Source: Muribaculaceae bacterium (GTDB taxonomy: Bacteria > Bacteroidota > Bacteroidia > Bacteroidales > Muribaculaceae). Taken from it: 64,000 nt of DNA. The notes beneath the pieces were generated by a model, which did not search any database, had not been told where the DNA came from, and worked only from the letters and a program-made list of their open reading frames with translations. Below, one piece after another: positions 8,556 to 18,085 of this stretch (position 1 is the stretch's first letter; each line of letters opens with the position of its first letter). Made by a program: the position numbers and the translations under genes. Location of the stretch: the NCBI GenBank assembly GCA_022510385.1, contig JAFLTQ010000003.1, positions 109,965 to 173,964 on the forward strand, given 5' to 3'.

Positions 8556-9584
8556 ATGGCAAAAAGTTATGAAGCCTCAGGCGTAAATCTGGAAGCGGGA
8601 TATGAAGTAGTCAGCCGCATCAAAAAGCATGTTGCCTCCACAGCGCGCAGAGGCTGCATGGGCAATATAGGAGCTTTTGGAGGAATGTTTGATCTCGGAT
8701 CCCTTCATTATAAGCACCCCATTCTTGTCAGCGGCACAGATGGGGTTGGCACCAAACTAAAGATAGCCTTCGCCATGGGGAAACATGACACTATAGGGAT
8801 TGACGCTGTGGCAATGTGTGTGAATGATGTGCTGGCTCAGGGAGCTGAACCGCTTTTCTTCCTTGACTATATAGCAGTCGGGAAAAACAAACCTGCAGTA
8901 GTTGAAAGCATAGTGAGCGGAGTGGCGAATGGATGTAGACAAGCCGGATGCGCTCTTATAGGCGGTGAAACTGCTGAGATGCCGGGTATGTACTCTGAAG
9001 ATGACTATGATATTGCCGGATTTACCGTAGGTGCCGTTGAAAAAGATAATCTCATTGATTGCAGTAAAGTTAAAAGTGGAGATGTCTTGGTGGGAGTAGC
9101 TTCTTCAGGTCTTCATTCCAACGGTTTCAGTCTTGTTAGAAAAATTATTTATGACAACCATCTTGACCTTCACAAAAAATATGAAGGGACCGGTGACAAA
9201 ACTTTAGGTGAAGTTTTGCTCACACCGACAAGGATCTATGTAAAGCCTGTTTTGGAGGTACTTAAAAATGCTGATGTTCATGGGATTGCCCACATCACCG
9301 GAGGAGGCTTTGATGAAAATATTCCTCGTATTCTGCCCGAAGATTGCGGTGTTGAAATTCTAAGCGGCAGCTGGGAAATCCCGCCTATTTTCAGTCTCCT
9401 GCAAAGAGAAGGGAAAATAGCCGCTCGAGAAATGTATAATATCTTCAATATGGGAATGGGTCTGGTAATGGCCCTTTCTCCTAAAGATGCAGCCACTGCC
9501 ATTAAAATTCTTACAGAATGGGGAGAGAAAGCTTCAGTGATAGGAAAAGTTGTTACAGGAGAAAAAATTGTTTCGCTCACATGA
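8556..9584 (+). CDS. purM: Phosphoribosylformylglycinamidine cyclo-ligase (AIR synthase)
   Basis: A 342-residue ATP-dependent enzyme that closes FGAM to AIR. Family features: [50 protein letters not shown] and [16 protein letters not shown]. The start [19 protein letters not shown] is the usual one. Its stop TGA overlaps the purN start ATG (9581-9584, ATGA), suggesting translational coupling. Confidence 0.96.
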   Translation: MAKSYEASGVNLEAGYEVVSRIKKHVASTARRGCMGNIGAFGGMFDLGSLHYKHPILVSGTDGVGTKLKIAFAMGKHDTIGIDAVAMCVNDVLAQGAEPLFFLDYIAVGKNKPAVVESIVSGVANGCRQAGCALIGGETAEMPGMYSEDDYDIAGFTVGAVEKDNLIDCSKVKSGDVLVGVASSGLHSNGFSLVRKIIYDNHLDLHKKYEGTGDKTLGEVLLTPTRIYVKPVLEVLKNADVHGIAHITGGGFDENIPRILPEDCGVEILSGSWEIPPIFSLLQREGKIAAREMYNIFNMGMGLVMALSPKDAATAIKILTEWGEKASVIGKVVTGEKIVSLT

Positions 9585-10150
9585 ATAATAAAAAAAGGAT
9601 AGCCATCTTTGCAAGTGGCAACGGAAGCAATTTTGAAGCAATAGCAGAAGCTTGCCGCCAAAATCGGTTGGATGCTCAGGTGGCTCTCTGTGTTTGTGAC
9701 CATCCCGGAGCTTATGTGACTGAAAGAGCAAAAAGATTGGAAATCCCTGTTTTGGAATTCAAACCAAAGAATTATTCCGGTAAAGAAGAGTATGAAAGAA
9801 TGATACTTTCCGAACTTCAAAAAGAGGAAGTTGAACTTATCTGTCTTGCCGGATATATGAGAATCGTCGGAAAAACACTTTTGGATGCCTATAAAGAGAA
9901 GATAATCAACATTCATCCTTCATTGTTGCCGGCTTTTCCGGGAGTGGATGCTATCGGTCAGGCTCTCAAGTATGGTGTCAAGGTATTTGGAGTCACGGTT
10001 CATTTTGTAGATGAAACTCTCGATGGAGGTAAAATTATATCCCAGATAGCCATCCCATACGAAGGAGGAGACCGGGAAGAGGTCGAAACAATCATTCATG
10101 CCTGGGAGCATGCCATTTATGTTTCAACACTTAAAAAACTATTAAATTAA
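9581..10150 (+). CDS. purN: Phosphoribosylglycinamide formyltransferase
   Basis: A 189-residue folate-dependent GAR transformylase, making FGAR from GAR with 10-formyl-THF. Motifs: [15 protein letters not shown] at the N-terminus, [10 protein letters not shown], and [12 protein letters not shown] with the catalytic His, then the downstream [17 protein letters not shown]. The ATG at 9581, overlapping the purM stop by 4 nt, is chosen because the family begins directly with this beta strand; the frame is open further upstream but without homology. The 10-formyl-THF cofactor would come from FolD, encoded later in the same locus. Confidence 0.95.
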   Translation: MNNKKRIAIFASGNGSNFEAIAEACRQNRLDAQVALCVCDHPGAYVTERAKRLEIPVLEFKPKNYSGKEEYERMILSELQKEEVELICLAGYMRIVGKTLLDAYKEKIINIHPSLLPAFPGVDAIGQALKYGVKVFGVTVHFVDETLDGGKIISQIAIPYEGGDREEVETIIHAWEHAIYVSTLKKLLN

Positions 10151-10183
10151 TAAGCCTTAACACGCTAAAAATATATAAAACTT

Positions 10184-11713
10184 ATGCGAGCCTTAATAAG
10201 TGTCAGCGATAAAACAGGTGTAATTGAATTTGCATCAGCATTAAATAATTTGGGATGGACCCTTATAGCCACCGGAGGGACTTTAAAAACTTTGCGTGGA
10301 GCCGGGTTAGAGGTGCTGGATATTCAAGATGTGACAGGTTTCCCGGAGATTTGTGAGGGACGCGTCAAGACTCTGCATCCCAAAGTTCACGGGGGTTTGC
10401 TCGCTCGCCGCGATAAAGATGACCACATGGCCCAAATTGCGGAAAACGGGATTACTCCTATTGACTTGGTATGTGTCAATCTTTACCCTTTTGAGTCGAC
10501 TATATCAAAACCTGATGTCACTATGGAAGATGCCATCGAGAATATAGATATAGGGGGTCCTTCTATGTTGCGAAGCGCAGCAAAAAATTTCAGAGATGTA
10601 ACTGTGATTTGTAATCCTGCAGATTATCCAACAGTGATTGAAGAAATAACGCTTAACGGTAACACACAATACGACACAAGGTTAAGGCTTTCAGCTCAAG
10701 CTTTCACACACACAGCGCTATATGATTCAAGAATCGCTGAGTTTATGAGAAAAGCAGCCGGATTGCCGGAGAAACTTTTCCTGAGTTTCGATGAAGTGCA
10801 AACCTTGCGCTATGGGGAAAATCCTCATCAAAAGGCAACTTTCTATAAGGAAGCGAAAGAAGTGCCCTATTCTGTGGCCTTTTCAAAGCAATTACAAGGG
10901 AAAGAATTAAGCTATAATAATATTCAGGATGCAAACGCTGCCTTGAGCATAGTGCGTGAATTTGAACAACCATTTTGTGTTGCCCTCAAACACATGAATC
11001 CCTGCGGTGCTGCAGTAGGCCAAGATGCTCTTGAAGCTTGGGGGAAGGCTTATGAGGCCGACAAAGTCAGCATTTATGGAGGAATTGTAGCACTCAATCG
11101 TCCGGTGACTAAAGAAATCGCCTTACAGATGAAACCGATCTTCCTTGAGATAGTCATGGCGCCATCCTTTGAGCCGGATGCCCTTGAAATCTTTGCATCT
11201 AAGAAGAATTTGAGACTTCTGGAAGTCAAAATGGATAGGGAAAGGAAAAACTGCAAGGCATATACCGGCATAACCGGAGGATTGTTGGTGCAAGATGCAG
11301 ATCTTGAATGTCTGACACTCACAGACGAAATGTGTGTTACAAAACGGCGTCCTACAGACAGGGAATTAAAGGATCTGAATTTTGCCTGGAAGATAGTGAA
11401 ACATGTCAAAAGTAATGCGATAGTGGTAGCCAAGGATTGTGCCACAGCCGGAGTCGGCGCCGGGCAGATGAATCGGGTGGGCTCGGCGGAAATCGCTCTT
11501 GAAGAAGCAAAAGCAGCCGGCATTTCGGAAGGATTAGTTCTTGCATCTGATGGTTTCTTACCTTTTGGCGACACGGTTGAACTGGCTTCTAAATATGGTG
11601 TAGTGGCCATCGTACAACCGGGCGGAAGCATTAGAGACGAAGAGTCAATACAAACAGCCGATGAAAAAGGAATCGCAATGCTCTTCACAGGGATGCGTCA
11701 TTTTAAACATTAA
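10184..11713 (+). CDS. purH: Bifunctional AICAR transformylase / IMP cyclohydrolase
   Basis: A 509-residue enzyme for the last two steps to IMP. The N-terminal MGS-like cyclohydrolase domain (about 1-190) shows ALISVSDKTGV, ATGGT, and GRVKTLHPKVHGGLLARR. The C-terminal formyltransferase domain contains LRYGENPHQKATFY, ALKHMNPCGAAVG, and VKSNAIVVAKD. The length is normal. It lies 33 nt after purN and about 50 nt before purD. Confidence 0.97.
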   Translation: MRALISVSDKTGVIEFASALNNLGWTLIATGGTLKTLRGAGLEVLDIQDVTGFPEICEGRVKTLHPKVHGGLLARRDKDDHMAQIAENGITPIDLVCVNLYPFESTISKPDVTMEDAIENIDIGGPSMLRSAAKNFRDVTVICNPADYPTVIEEITLNGNTQYDTRLRLSAQAFTHTALYDSRIAEFMRKAAGLPEKLFLSFDEVQTLRYGENPHQKATFYKEAKEVPYSVAFSKQLQGKELSYNNIQDANAALSIVREFEQPFCVALKHMNPCGAAVGQDALEAWGKAYEADKVSIYGGIVALNRPVTKEIALQMKPIFLEIVMAPSFEPDALEIFASKKNLRLLEVKMDRERKNCKAYTGITGGLLVQDADLECLTLTDEMCVTKRRPTDRELKDLNFAWKIVKHVKSNAIVVAKDCATAGVGAGQMNRVGSAEIALEEAKAAGISEGLVLASDGFLPFGDTVELASKYGVVAIVQPGGSIRDEESIQTADEKGIAMLFTGMRHFKH

Positions 11714-11762
11714 CCCTTGATTTGTAAAAGATATCCTTTAATATATCCGATAATTGTTGAAA

Positions 11763-13034
11763 ATGCACATAGGAATGGAAGGGAAGAAAAGAGTTTTGGT
11801 GGTTGGTTCCGGAGGACGAGAACATGCCATTATAAAATCATTATCCAAATCATCAAAAGTATCAGAACTATATTGTGCACCGGGGAATGCCGGGATTGCA
11901 CAAGATGCTGAATGTGTAGATATTAAAGTTGATGACATTGAATCACTCGTTAATTTTGCGCAAAGAAAGAATATAGATCTGACAATCATAGGTCCGGAAG
12001 TAGCCTTGGCCGCAGGAGCAGCGGATGCCTTTAAAAGCGTTGGGCTTACAGTTTTCGGTCCTACCAAAGGGGCAGCCCGAATTGAGAGCAGCAAGGAATT
12101 TGCAAAAAGATTGATGGCAAAAAATAATATCCCCACAGCCTCCTACGCGACATTCACAAATCTTGATGAAGCATTGGAGTATGTGAGAAAAGGTAAGTTC
12201 CCGACTGTCATAAAATATGATGGACTTGCAGCCGGTAAAGGTGTGGTGGTGGCTCAGAACCTTGAAGAAGTAGAAAATGCTCTAAAGGAGATGCTTGAAG
12301 ATCATAAATTTGGAAGCGACAAAGTTATCATCGAAGAATTTTTGGAAGGTCCGGAATTCTCCTTTATGTGTTTTGTGTCGGGAGATAAGGTTTATCCATT
12401 GGAATTAGCCCAAGATCATAAACGCGCCTATGATGGCGACAAAGGTCCGAACACAGGCGGGATGGGGGCTTATTCTCCGGTGCCTTTTATATCACCCCAG
12501 AGCTATGAAAAGGCCCTCCACGATATAATGCAACCTGCTGCCAAAGGTTTGGTAGAAGAGGGACATCCTTTCTGTGGAGTGCTTTACGGGGGTCTGATTC
12601 TAACAGAAGAGGGCCCTAAAGTCATTGAATTCAATGCACGTTTCGGTGACCCTGAAACTGAAGTGGTCTTGCCTCGTCTGGAATCAGATTTATTTGATTT
12701 CATCATGGCGGCAATCAACGGAGAAGATTTTATTCCTCAATGGAGTCATGACGCAGTTATTGGAGTCGTACTTGCATCCAAGGGATACCCTGAAGCATAT
12801 GAAAAAGGAGCGGATATTCTTGGCCTTGACAAGGTGAATGGCGAAGTTTTCCACATGGGAACATCTTTCAAAGATGGTAATTTTAAAGTAGCGGGAGGAA
12901 GAGTCTTGATGGTGACAGCACATGGCGAGGATCTCCCGGCAGCTCAAGTGAATGTATATAAAGAGATTGCAGCAATTGAGTGTCCTGCACTTTTCCATCG
13001 TTCGGATATTGGTAAAGCCTCCTTAAAATTTTAA
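11763..13034 (+). CDS. purD: Phosphoribosylamine-glycine ligase (GAR synthetase)
   Basis: An ATP-grasp enzyme of about 423 residues that joins glycine to phosphoribosylamine. Signatures: VLVVGSGGREHAI at the N-terminus, IGPEVALAAGAADAF, KYDGLAAGKGVVVA, and GGMGAYSPVP; near the C-terminus VIEFNARFGDPETEVVLP. Two in-frame ATGs are possible, 11763 and 11775; the family usually begins just before the first beta strand, so either would work. A TTG at 11754 also opens the frame. It ends 13 nt before folD. Confidence 0.95.
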   Translation: MHIGMEGKKRVLVVGSGGREHAIIKSLSKSSKVSELYCAPGNAGIAQDAECVDIKVDDIESLVNFAQRKNIDLTIIGPEVALAAGAADAFKSVGLTVFGPTKGAARIESSKEFAKRLMAKNNIPTASYATFTNLDEALEYVRKGKFPTVIKYDGLAAGKGVVVAQNLEEVENALKEMLEDHKFGSDKVIIEEFLEGPEFSFMCFVSGDKVYPLELAQDHKRAYDGDKGPNTGGMGAYSPVPFISPQSYEKALHDIMQPAAKGLVEEGHPFCGVLYGGLILTEEGPKVIEFNARFGDPETEVVLPRLESDLFDFIMAAINGEDFIPQWSHDAVIGVVLASKGYPEAYEKGADILGLDKVNGEVFHMGTSFKDGNFKVAGGRVLMVTAHGEDLPAAQVNVYKEIAAIECPALFHRSDIGKASLKF

Positions 13035-13047
13035 AGCTAAACAGAAT

Positions 13048-13905
13048 ATGCAAATAAGCGGAACCGATCTCGCCAAAGAGATAAAAGCAGAAGTGAAACA
13101 AGGGGTTAAGGATGCCGTAGATAGATATGGACGTCCTCCTCATTTAGTAGTGATACTTGTAGGTGAAGATCCCGCAAGCCAATCTTACGTCAAAGGGAAA
13201 GGGAAAGATGCTGAAGAAGTAGGATTCAAAAGCACGACATTACGATATCCTGCCACAATTTCAGAAGAAGAGCTCCTTCATATAATCAGAGATTTGAACA
13301 AGGATGATGAAGTAGACGGAATTCTTGTGCAACTACCCTTACCCTCTCATATTGATGAAGACAAAGTCATTGAAACAATAGATCAATCCAAAGACGTAGA
13401 TGGTTTTCATCCTGCCAACGTGGCAGCATTATGGCAAAAACGCCCCTGCACATATCCATGCACACCCAAAGGAATCATAAAGCTTCTCGACAAAGCCGGA
13501 GTTGATATTAACGGCAAGAGAGCAGTGGTGATTGGTAGAAGCAACATAGTAGGCCTTCCTGTTGCTAAAATGTTGCTTGACAGAAATGCTACCGTCACAA
13601 TAGCCCATAGCAAGACTACAGATTTAAAAAAAGTGGCATCTGAAGCTGATATTCTTGTTGTTGCTATCGGCAGACCCCGATTTGTAACGGCTGATATGGT
13701 AAAAGAGGGAGCTGCTGTGATTGATGTTGGTGTCAATCGAGATCCGGCAACCGGAAAACTTTGTGGAGATGTGGATTTCAATGAAGTGGCTCAAATTGCA
13801 GGCGTTATTACTCCTGTCCCGGGTGGAGTAGGACCCATGACAAGAGCCTGCCTGATGGAAAATACTCTCGAATGTTATTTAAAAAATCAAGAATCTAAAA
13901 TCTGA
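13048..13905 (+). CDS. folD: Methylene-THF dehydrogenase / methenyl-THF cyclohydrolase
   Basis: A 285-residue bifunctional enzyme that interconverts 5,10-methylene- and 10-formyl-THF. Visible: VILVGEDPASQSYVKGK with the catalytic Lys region, DGILVQLPLP, the NADP-site VIGRSNIVGLPVAKMLL, and the C-terminal TPVPGGVGPMTRACLMENT. Its place between purD and purB makes sense because PurN and PurH both use 10-formyl-THF. Length is normal. Confidence 0.96.
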   Translation: MQISGTDLAKEIKAEVKQGVKDAVDRYGRPPHLVVILVGEDPASQSYVKGKGKDAEEVGFKSTTLRYPATISEEELLHIIRDLNKDDEVDGILVQLPLPSHIDEDKVIETIDQSKDVDGFHPANVAALWQKRPCTYPCTPKGIIKLLDKAGVDINGKRAVVIGRSNIVGLPVAKMLLDRNATVTIAHSKTTDLKKVASEADILVVAIGRPRFVTADMVKEGAAVIDVGVNRDPATGKLCGDVDFNEVAQIAGVITPVPGGVGPMTRACLMENTLECYLKNQESKI

Positions 13906-13948
13906 ATTTCTCGATAGATCAGCAAACCACTAACTAAACAGACATAAG

Positions 13949-15244
13949 ATGATAGAGAGATATGGACGCGATATAATGCGCAATGTTTGGACTGAAGATA
14001 ATAAATTCAAAGCCTATCTAAAGGTTGAGATTTTAGCTGCCGAAGCATGGATGGAACTTGGTGTCGTGCCGCCTCAAGATGTTGAGAAGCTGAAAAAGAA
14101 CGCTAAGTTTGATATTGAAAGAATAAAAGAGATAGAGCTACAGACCCGACATGATATTGTGGCTTTCACACGCACTGTCAGCGAATCTTTAGGTGATGAA
14201 AAGAAATGGGTACATTATGGTCTGACATCCACAGATGTCGTAGACACAGCAAACGGCTATCTCTTCAAGCAGGCTGATGAAATATTGCGCAAAGATCTTG
14301 AAGAGTTCATAAAAATGCTCGAGCAACAGGCCAAGAGATTCAAGCATCTCCCTTGCATAGGCCGCACTCATGGGATACATGCCGATATCACCTCCTTCGG
14401 CCTTAAATGGGTGTTATGGTTAGCTGAAATGAAGAGGAATCTGCATAGATTCAATGAAGCAGCCAAAGGAGTTGAAGTAGGGAAAATCAGTGGAGCTGTC
14501 GGAAATTTTGCCAATATCCCTCCTTTTGTACAAGATTATGTGTGTGAAAAACTTGGCATCGCTTCAGCAGATATCAGTACACAGGTGATCCAACGAGACA
14601 GGCACGCATATTATATGGCCACCTTGGCCCTCATCGGTGCCTCCTTGGAACAAATGGCATTGGAAGTTAGAAACCTTCAACGCACGGAAGTGCATGAAGT
14701 TGAAGAATCATTCGGTAAAGGTCAGAAAGGTTCATCCGCGATGCCTCATAAACGTAATCCGGTGAGCTCAGAAAATATCTGTGGTTGTGCCAGAGTGCTC
14801 CGTGGATATATGGCCACTGCATACGAAAATGTTGCCCTATGGCATGAAAGAGATATCTCTCATTCTGCAACAGAAAGAATTATTATGCCGGATGCAACAA
14901 TCCTCCTTGACTATATGCTCAACCGGATGAAAGGTGTTCTCGAAAATATAGTGGTGTTTGAGCAACAGATGAAATCCAACATTTATCGTACAAATGGAGT
15001 TATTTTTGCTCAAAGAGTCATGAATGCACTAATCGATAAGGGATTCTCTCGAGAAAAAGCCTACGACACTGTTCAGCCTATTGCCATGAGAGCAATGCAG
15101 GAAGGGAAACCTTACCAAGACTTGTTGAAACAGGATGAAACAATAATGGGGAGCATGACTCCGGAGGAACTGGATGCCTGCTTCACTCTCGATTATTATT
15201 TCAAGAACATTGATCATATTTACAAACGTAATAATTTAGAATAA
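13949..15244 (+). CDS. purB: Adenylosuccinate lyase
   Basis: A 431-residue fumarase/aspartase-superfamily lyase acting twice: SAICAR to AICAR, and adenylosuccinate to AMP. Motifs: VHYGLTSTDVVDTA, GRTHGIHADITSFG (catalytic His), and the family signature GSSAMPHKRNPVSSENICG. Length and N-terminus (MIERYGRDIMRNVW) match the short bacterial type. It is followed after 2 nt by purA. Confidence 0.97.
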   Translation: MIERYGRDIMRNVWTEDNKFKAYLKVEILAAEAWMELGVVPPQDVEKLKKNAKFDIERIKEIELQTRHDIVAFTRTVSESLGDEKKWVHYGLTSTDVVDTANGYLFKQADEILRKDLEEFIKMLEQQAKRFKHLPCIGRTHGIHADITSFGLKWVLWLAEMKRNLHRFNEAAKGVEVGKISGAVGNFANIPPFVQDYVCEKLGIASADISTQVIQRDRHAYYMATLALIGASLEQMALEVRNLQRTEVHEVEESFGKGQKGSSAMPHKRNPVSSENICGCARVLRGYMATAYENVALWHERDISHSATERIIMPDATILLDYMLNRMKGVLENIVVFEQQMKSNIYRTNGVIFAQRVMNALIDKGFSREKAYDTVQPIAMRAMQEGKPYQDLLKQDETIMGSMTPEELDACFTLDYYFKNIDHIYKRNNLE

Positions 15245-15246
15245 GG

Positions 15247-16542
15247 ATGTCGCAACGACTTGTAGTTATAGGGTCACAATGGGGTGACGAAGGGAAAGGG
15301 AAAATCACCGACTTCTTTGCTTGCCGTGCTGATATGGTGGTGCGTTATCAAGGAGGCAATAACGCCGGACACAGCGTTATGTTTAACGGCAAGAAATATT
15401 CATTGCAAAGCATCCCGTCGGGAATTTTCAATCCGAATACTGTCAATATAATGGCTAACGGGATGGTTGTGAATCCGGAATCCCTGGTTTTGGAATTACA
15501 AAAACTCAGAGATCAAGGAATCACCGACTTTCAATTATATATATCTGACAGGGCAGCCATGGTGATGCCCTGGCATTCCGATCTCGACGGAGCCTATGAA
15601 GCCGGGAAAGGAAAGAAATTGATTGGCACCACCAAGAAGGGTATCGGTCCGGCTTATTGCGACAAATATAGCCGCTCGGGATTAAGAATGGGAGATCTTC
15701 TGGAACCAGATTATTTCGCAGAACGCCTCAAAGATGCTCTTGACATAAAGAATAAAGAGCTTGAGATGTTAGGGCTCCTCCCCTATCAATTTGAAAAAGT
15801 CTATAAAAGATATATGGAATTGGCCGAAATCCTCGGACCACGTATTATAGACACATCAGCTTTGATTAACAAAGCATTGAGGGAAGCCGACAAGAAAATC
15901 TTATTTGAGGGTGCACAAGGTATGATGCTTTGTATTGATCATGGCACCTATCCTTATGTCACCTCTTCAACTCCTTCGGCAGCAAGCGTTCCGGTTGGTG
16001 CCGGAATCGCGCCTCATTGGATTGATGAGGTCTTGGGAGTTGCAAAAGCATATTGTACAAGAGTAGGTGAGGGTCCGTTCCCTACTGAATTATTTGATGA
16101 TCTTGCTCAAGAAATACGTGAAAGGGGACATGAATATGGCACAGTGACAGGACGTCCCCGACGCATAGGTTGGTTTGATGGGGTTGTAGCTCGCTACACC
16201 TCCCGGCTTGCAGGAATCTCGAATTGGGCGCTTATGCTTTTTGATGTGCTCTCCGGTCTTGACACAGTTAAAATATGCACCCACTATGAACTTGACGGGC
16301 AGATTATTGACACTCCCCCTTCCACTATCTCTAAGCTTTCACGATGCAAACCTGTCTATATTGAGCTTCCCGGATGGAAAGAGGATATTTCAAAGATCAG
16401 CTCTTATGATGAATTGCCTGTAAATGCAAAGAATTATATTAAGAAAATCGAAGAGATTACCGAAGTGCCTGTTGGTGTAGTGTCAGTAGGTCCGGATCGC
16501 ACTCAGACAATAATACTTTCAGAAAAGTTAAAAGAATTTTAA
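15247..16542 (+). CDS. purA: Adenylosuccinate synthetase
   Basis: A 431-residue GTP-dependent ligase converting IMP plus aspartate to adenylosuccinate. Signatures: GSQWGDEGKGKITD with the P-loop and catalytic Asp, GGNNAGHSV, GTTKKGIGPAY, and FEGAQGMMLCIDHGTYPYVTSS. It starts 2 nt after purB, pairing the two enzymes of the AMP branch. Confidence 0.97.
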   Translation: MSQRLVVIGSQWGDEGKGKITDFFACRADMVVRYQGGNNAGHSVMFNGKKYSLQSIPSGIFNPNTVNIMANGMVVNPESLVLELQKLRDQGITDFQLYISDRAAMVMPWHSDLDGAYEAGKGKKLIGTTKKGIGPAYCDKYSRSGLRMGDLLEPDYFAERLKDALDIKNKELEMLGLLPYQFEKVYKRYMELAEILGPRIIDTSALINKALREADKKILFEGAQGMMLCIDHGTYPYVTSSTPSAASVPVGAGIAPHWIDEVLGVAKAYCTRVGEGPFPTELFDDLAQEIRERGHEYGTVTGRPRRIGWFDGVVARYTSRLAGISNWALMLFDVLSGLDTVKICTHYELDGQIIDTPPSTISKLSRCKPVYIELPGWKEDISKISSYDELPVNAKNYIKKIEEITEVPVGVVSVGPDRTQTIILSEKLKEF

Positions 16543-16569
16543 ACAAGAACCTTAAAAGAGAATATCATA

Positions 16570-18042
16570 ATGAGCTTTGTAACAGAAAAAATCAATGAGG
16601 AAGGGATGACCTTCGACGATGTGCTACTCGTCCCCGCCTATTCTGAAGTCACTCCAAACATGGTGGATGTAGAAACACGTTTCTCACGTAATATTCCCTT
16701 GAATATACCGATTGTGTCAGCTGCTATGGACACTGTCACAGAAGCAGCTATGGCTATTGCAATGGCTCGTCAGGGTGGCATCGGAGTGATCCATAAAAAT
16801 ATGTCGATTGAAAGACAGGCCCTTCAGATCAGAAAAGTAAAAAGAGCTGAAAGCGGTATGATTTTCGATCCTATCACCATAACCCCTGATCAATCTGTTG
16901 GTGATGCACTGAGGATTATGCAAGAAAATCATATCGGGGGCATTCCCGTTGTAGATAGCAATAAACATTTGGCAGGTATTGTCACAAATCGCGACCTCCG
17001 TTTTCAAACCAATGAAAATATTCCAATTTCGGAGGTGATGACAAAAGATAATATTGTGACAACCACAAATCCCAATCTTTCAGAGGCTTCTGAAATCTTA
17101 TTAAGACATAAAATTGAGAAGCTGCCGGTTGTGGATGAGAACAACAAACTTATCGGGTTGATTACATATCGAGATATAACCAAGATAAAAGATTATCCAC
17201 AAGCCTGCAAAGACTCTAAGGGAAGACTAAGAGTAGCCGGTGGTGTAGGAGTGACTTCCGACACTTTAAAACGCGTTGAAGCATTAGTGAATGCCGGAGC
17301 CGATGCAGTGGTGATCGACACTGCTCATGGCCACTCAGCCAACGTGGTTAAGACATTACGTGCCGTGAAATCAGAATTTCCGTCAATCGATGTGGTTGTT
17401 GGGAATATTGCCACTTCAGAGGCTGCCGAATATCTGATTGCAAACGGAGCCGACGGCATTAAGGTAGGTATCGGCCCGGGATCAATATGCACCACACGTA
17501 TTGTGGCCGGTGTAGGAGTGCCACAACTCACAGCTATTTTTAATTGTGCTAAAGTAGCAGCTCCCCATGGTGTTCCGGTCATTGGCGACGGTGGTTTGAG
17601 ATATTCCGGAGATGTTGTTAAGGCTATTGCTGCAGGAGCCGACTGTGTCATGATGGGCTCAATGTTGGCCGGTACGGAGGAGTCTCCCGGCGAAACCATT
17701 ATCTACAACGGCAGGAAATTTAAAGCTTATCGCGGAATGGGATCAATTGAAGCTATGGAGGCCGGTTCTAAAGACAGATATTTCCAAAGCGGTACAAACG
17801 ATTCCAGCAAATTCGTACCTGAGGGTATTGTTGCAAGAGTTCCATATAAAGGGACACTTTCAGAAACAATCTATCAACTGTTGGGTGGTCTCCGCTCCGG
17901 AATGGGATATTGCGGTGCTAAGAATATTTCCGCTCTGCATAATGCTCGTTTTGTGAGAATTACTTCTGCCGGAGTTATTGAAAATCATCCTCACGATGTC
18001 ACGATAACTAAAGAGGCTCCCAATTATTCGCGTGCAGATTAA
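16570..18042 (+). CDS. guaB: IMP dehydrogenase
   Basis: A 490-residue NAD-dependent enzyme for the first step to GMP (IMP to XMP). It has the TIM-barrel start TFDDVLLVPAYSEV, two CBS domains (about residues 95-205) inserted in the barrel, and the catalytic-cysteine loop GIGPGSICTTRIVAGVG. GMGSIEAMEAGSKDRYFQ matches the mobile flap region. Length is normal. It ends 43 nt before guaA. Confidence 0.97.
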   Translation: MSFVTEKINEEGMTFDDVLLVPAYSEVTPNMVDVETRFSRNIPLNIPIVSAAMDTVTEAAMAIAMARQGGIGVIHKNMSIERQALQIRKVKRAESGMIFDPITITPDQSVGDALRIMQENHIGGIPVVDSNKHLAGIVTNRDLRFQTNENIPISEVMTKDNIVTTTNPNLSEASEILLRHKIEKLPVVDENNKLIGLITYRDITKIKDYPQACKDSKGRLRVAGGVGVTSDTLKRVEALVNAGADAVVIDTAHGHSANVVKTLRAVKSEFPSIDVVVGNIATSEAAEYLIANGADGIKVGIGPGSICTTRIVAGVGVPQLTAIFNCAKVAAPHGVPVIGDGGLRYSGDVVKAIAAGADCVMMGSMLAGTEESPGETIIYNGRKFKAYRGMGSIEAMEAGSKDRYFQSGTNDSSKFVPEGIVARVPYKGTLSETIYQLLGGLRSGMGYCGAKNISALHNARFVRITSAGVIENHPHDVTITKEAPNYSRAD

Positions 18043-18085
18043 TCGCTAAACTCACCTATAATCCCCAAATCACCCGCTCGGACTT

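Noticed and set aside
9278..9916. 212-codon minus-strand frame across purM and purN
   Set aside because: Spans the junction of two conserved genes on the other strand; Cys/Phe/Ser-rich shadow composition.
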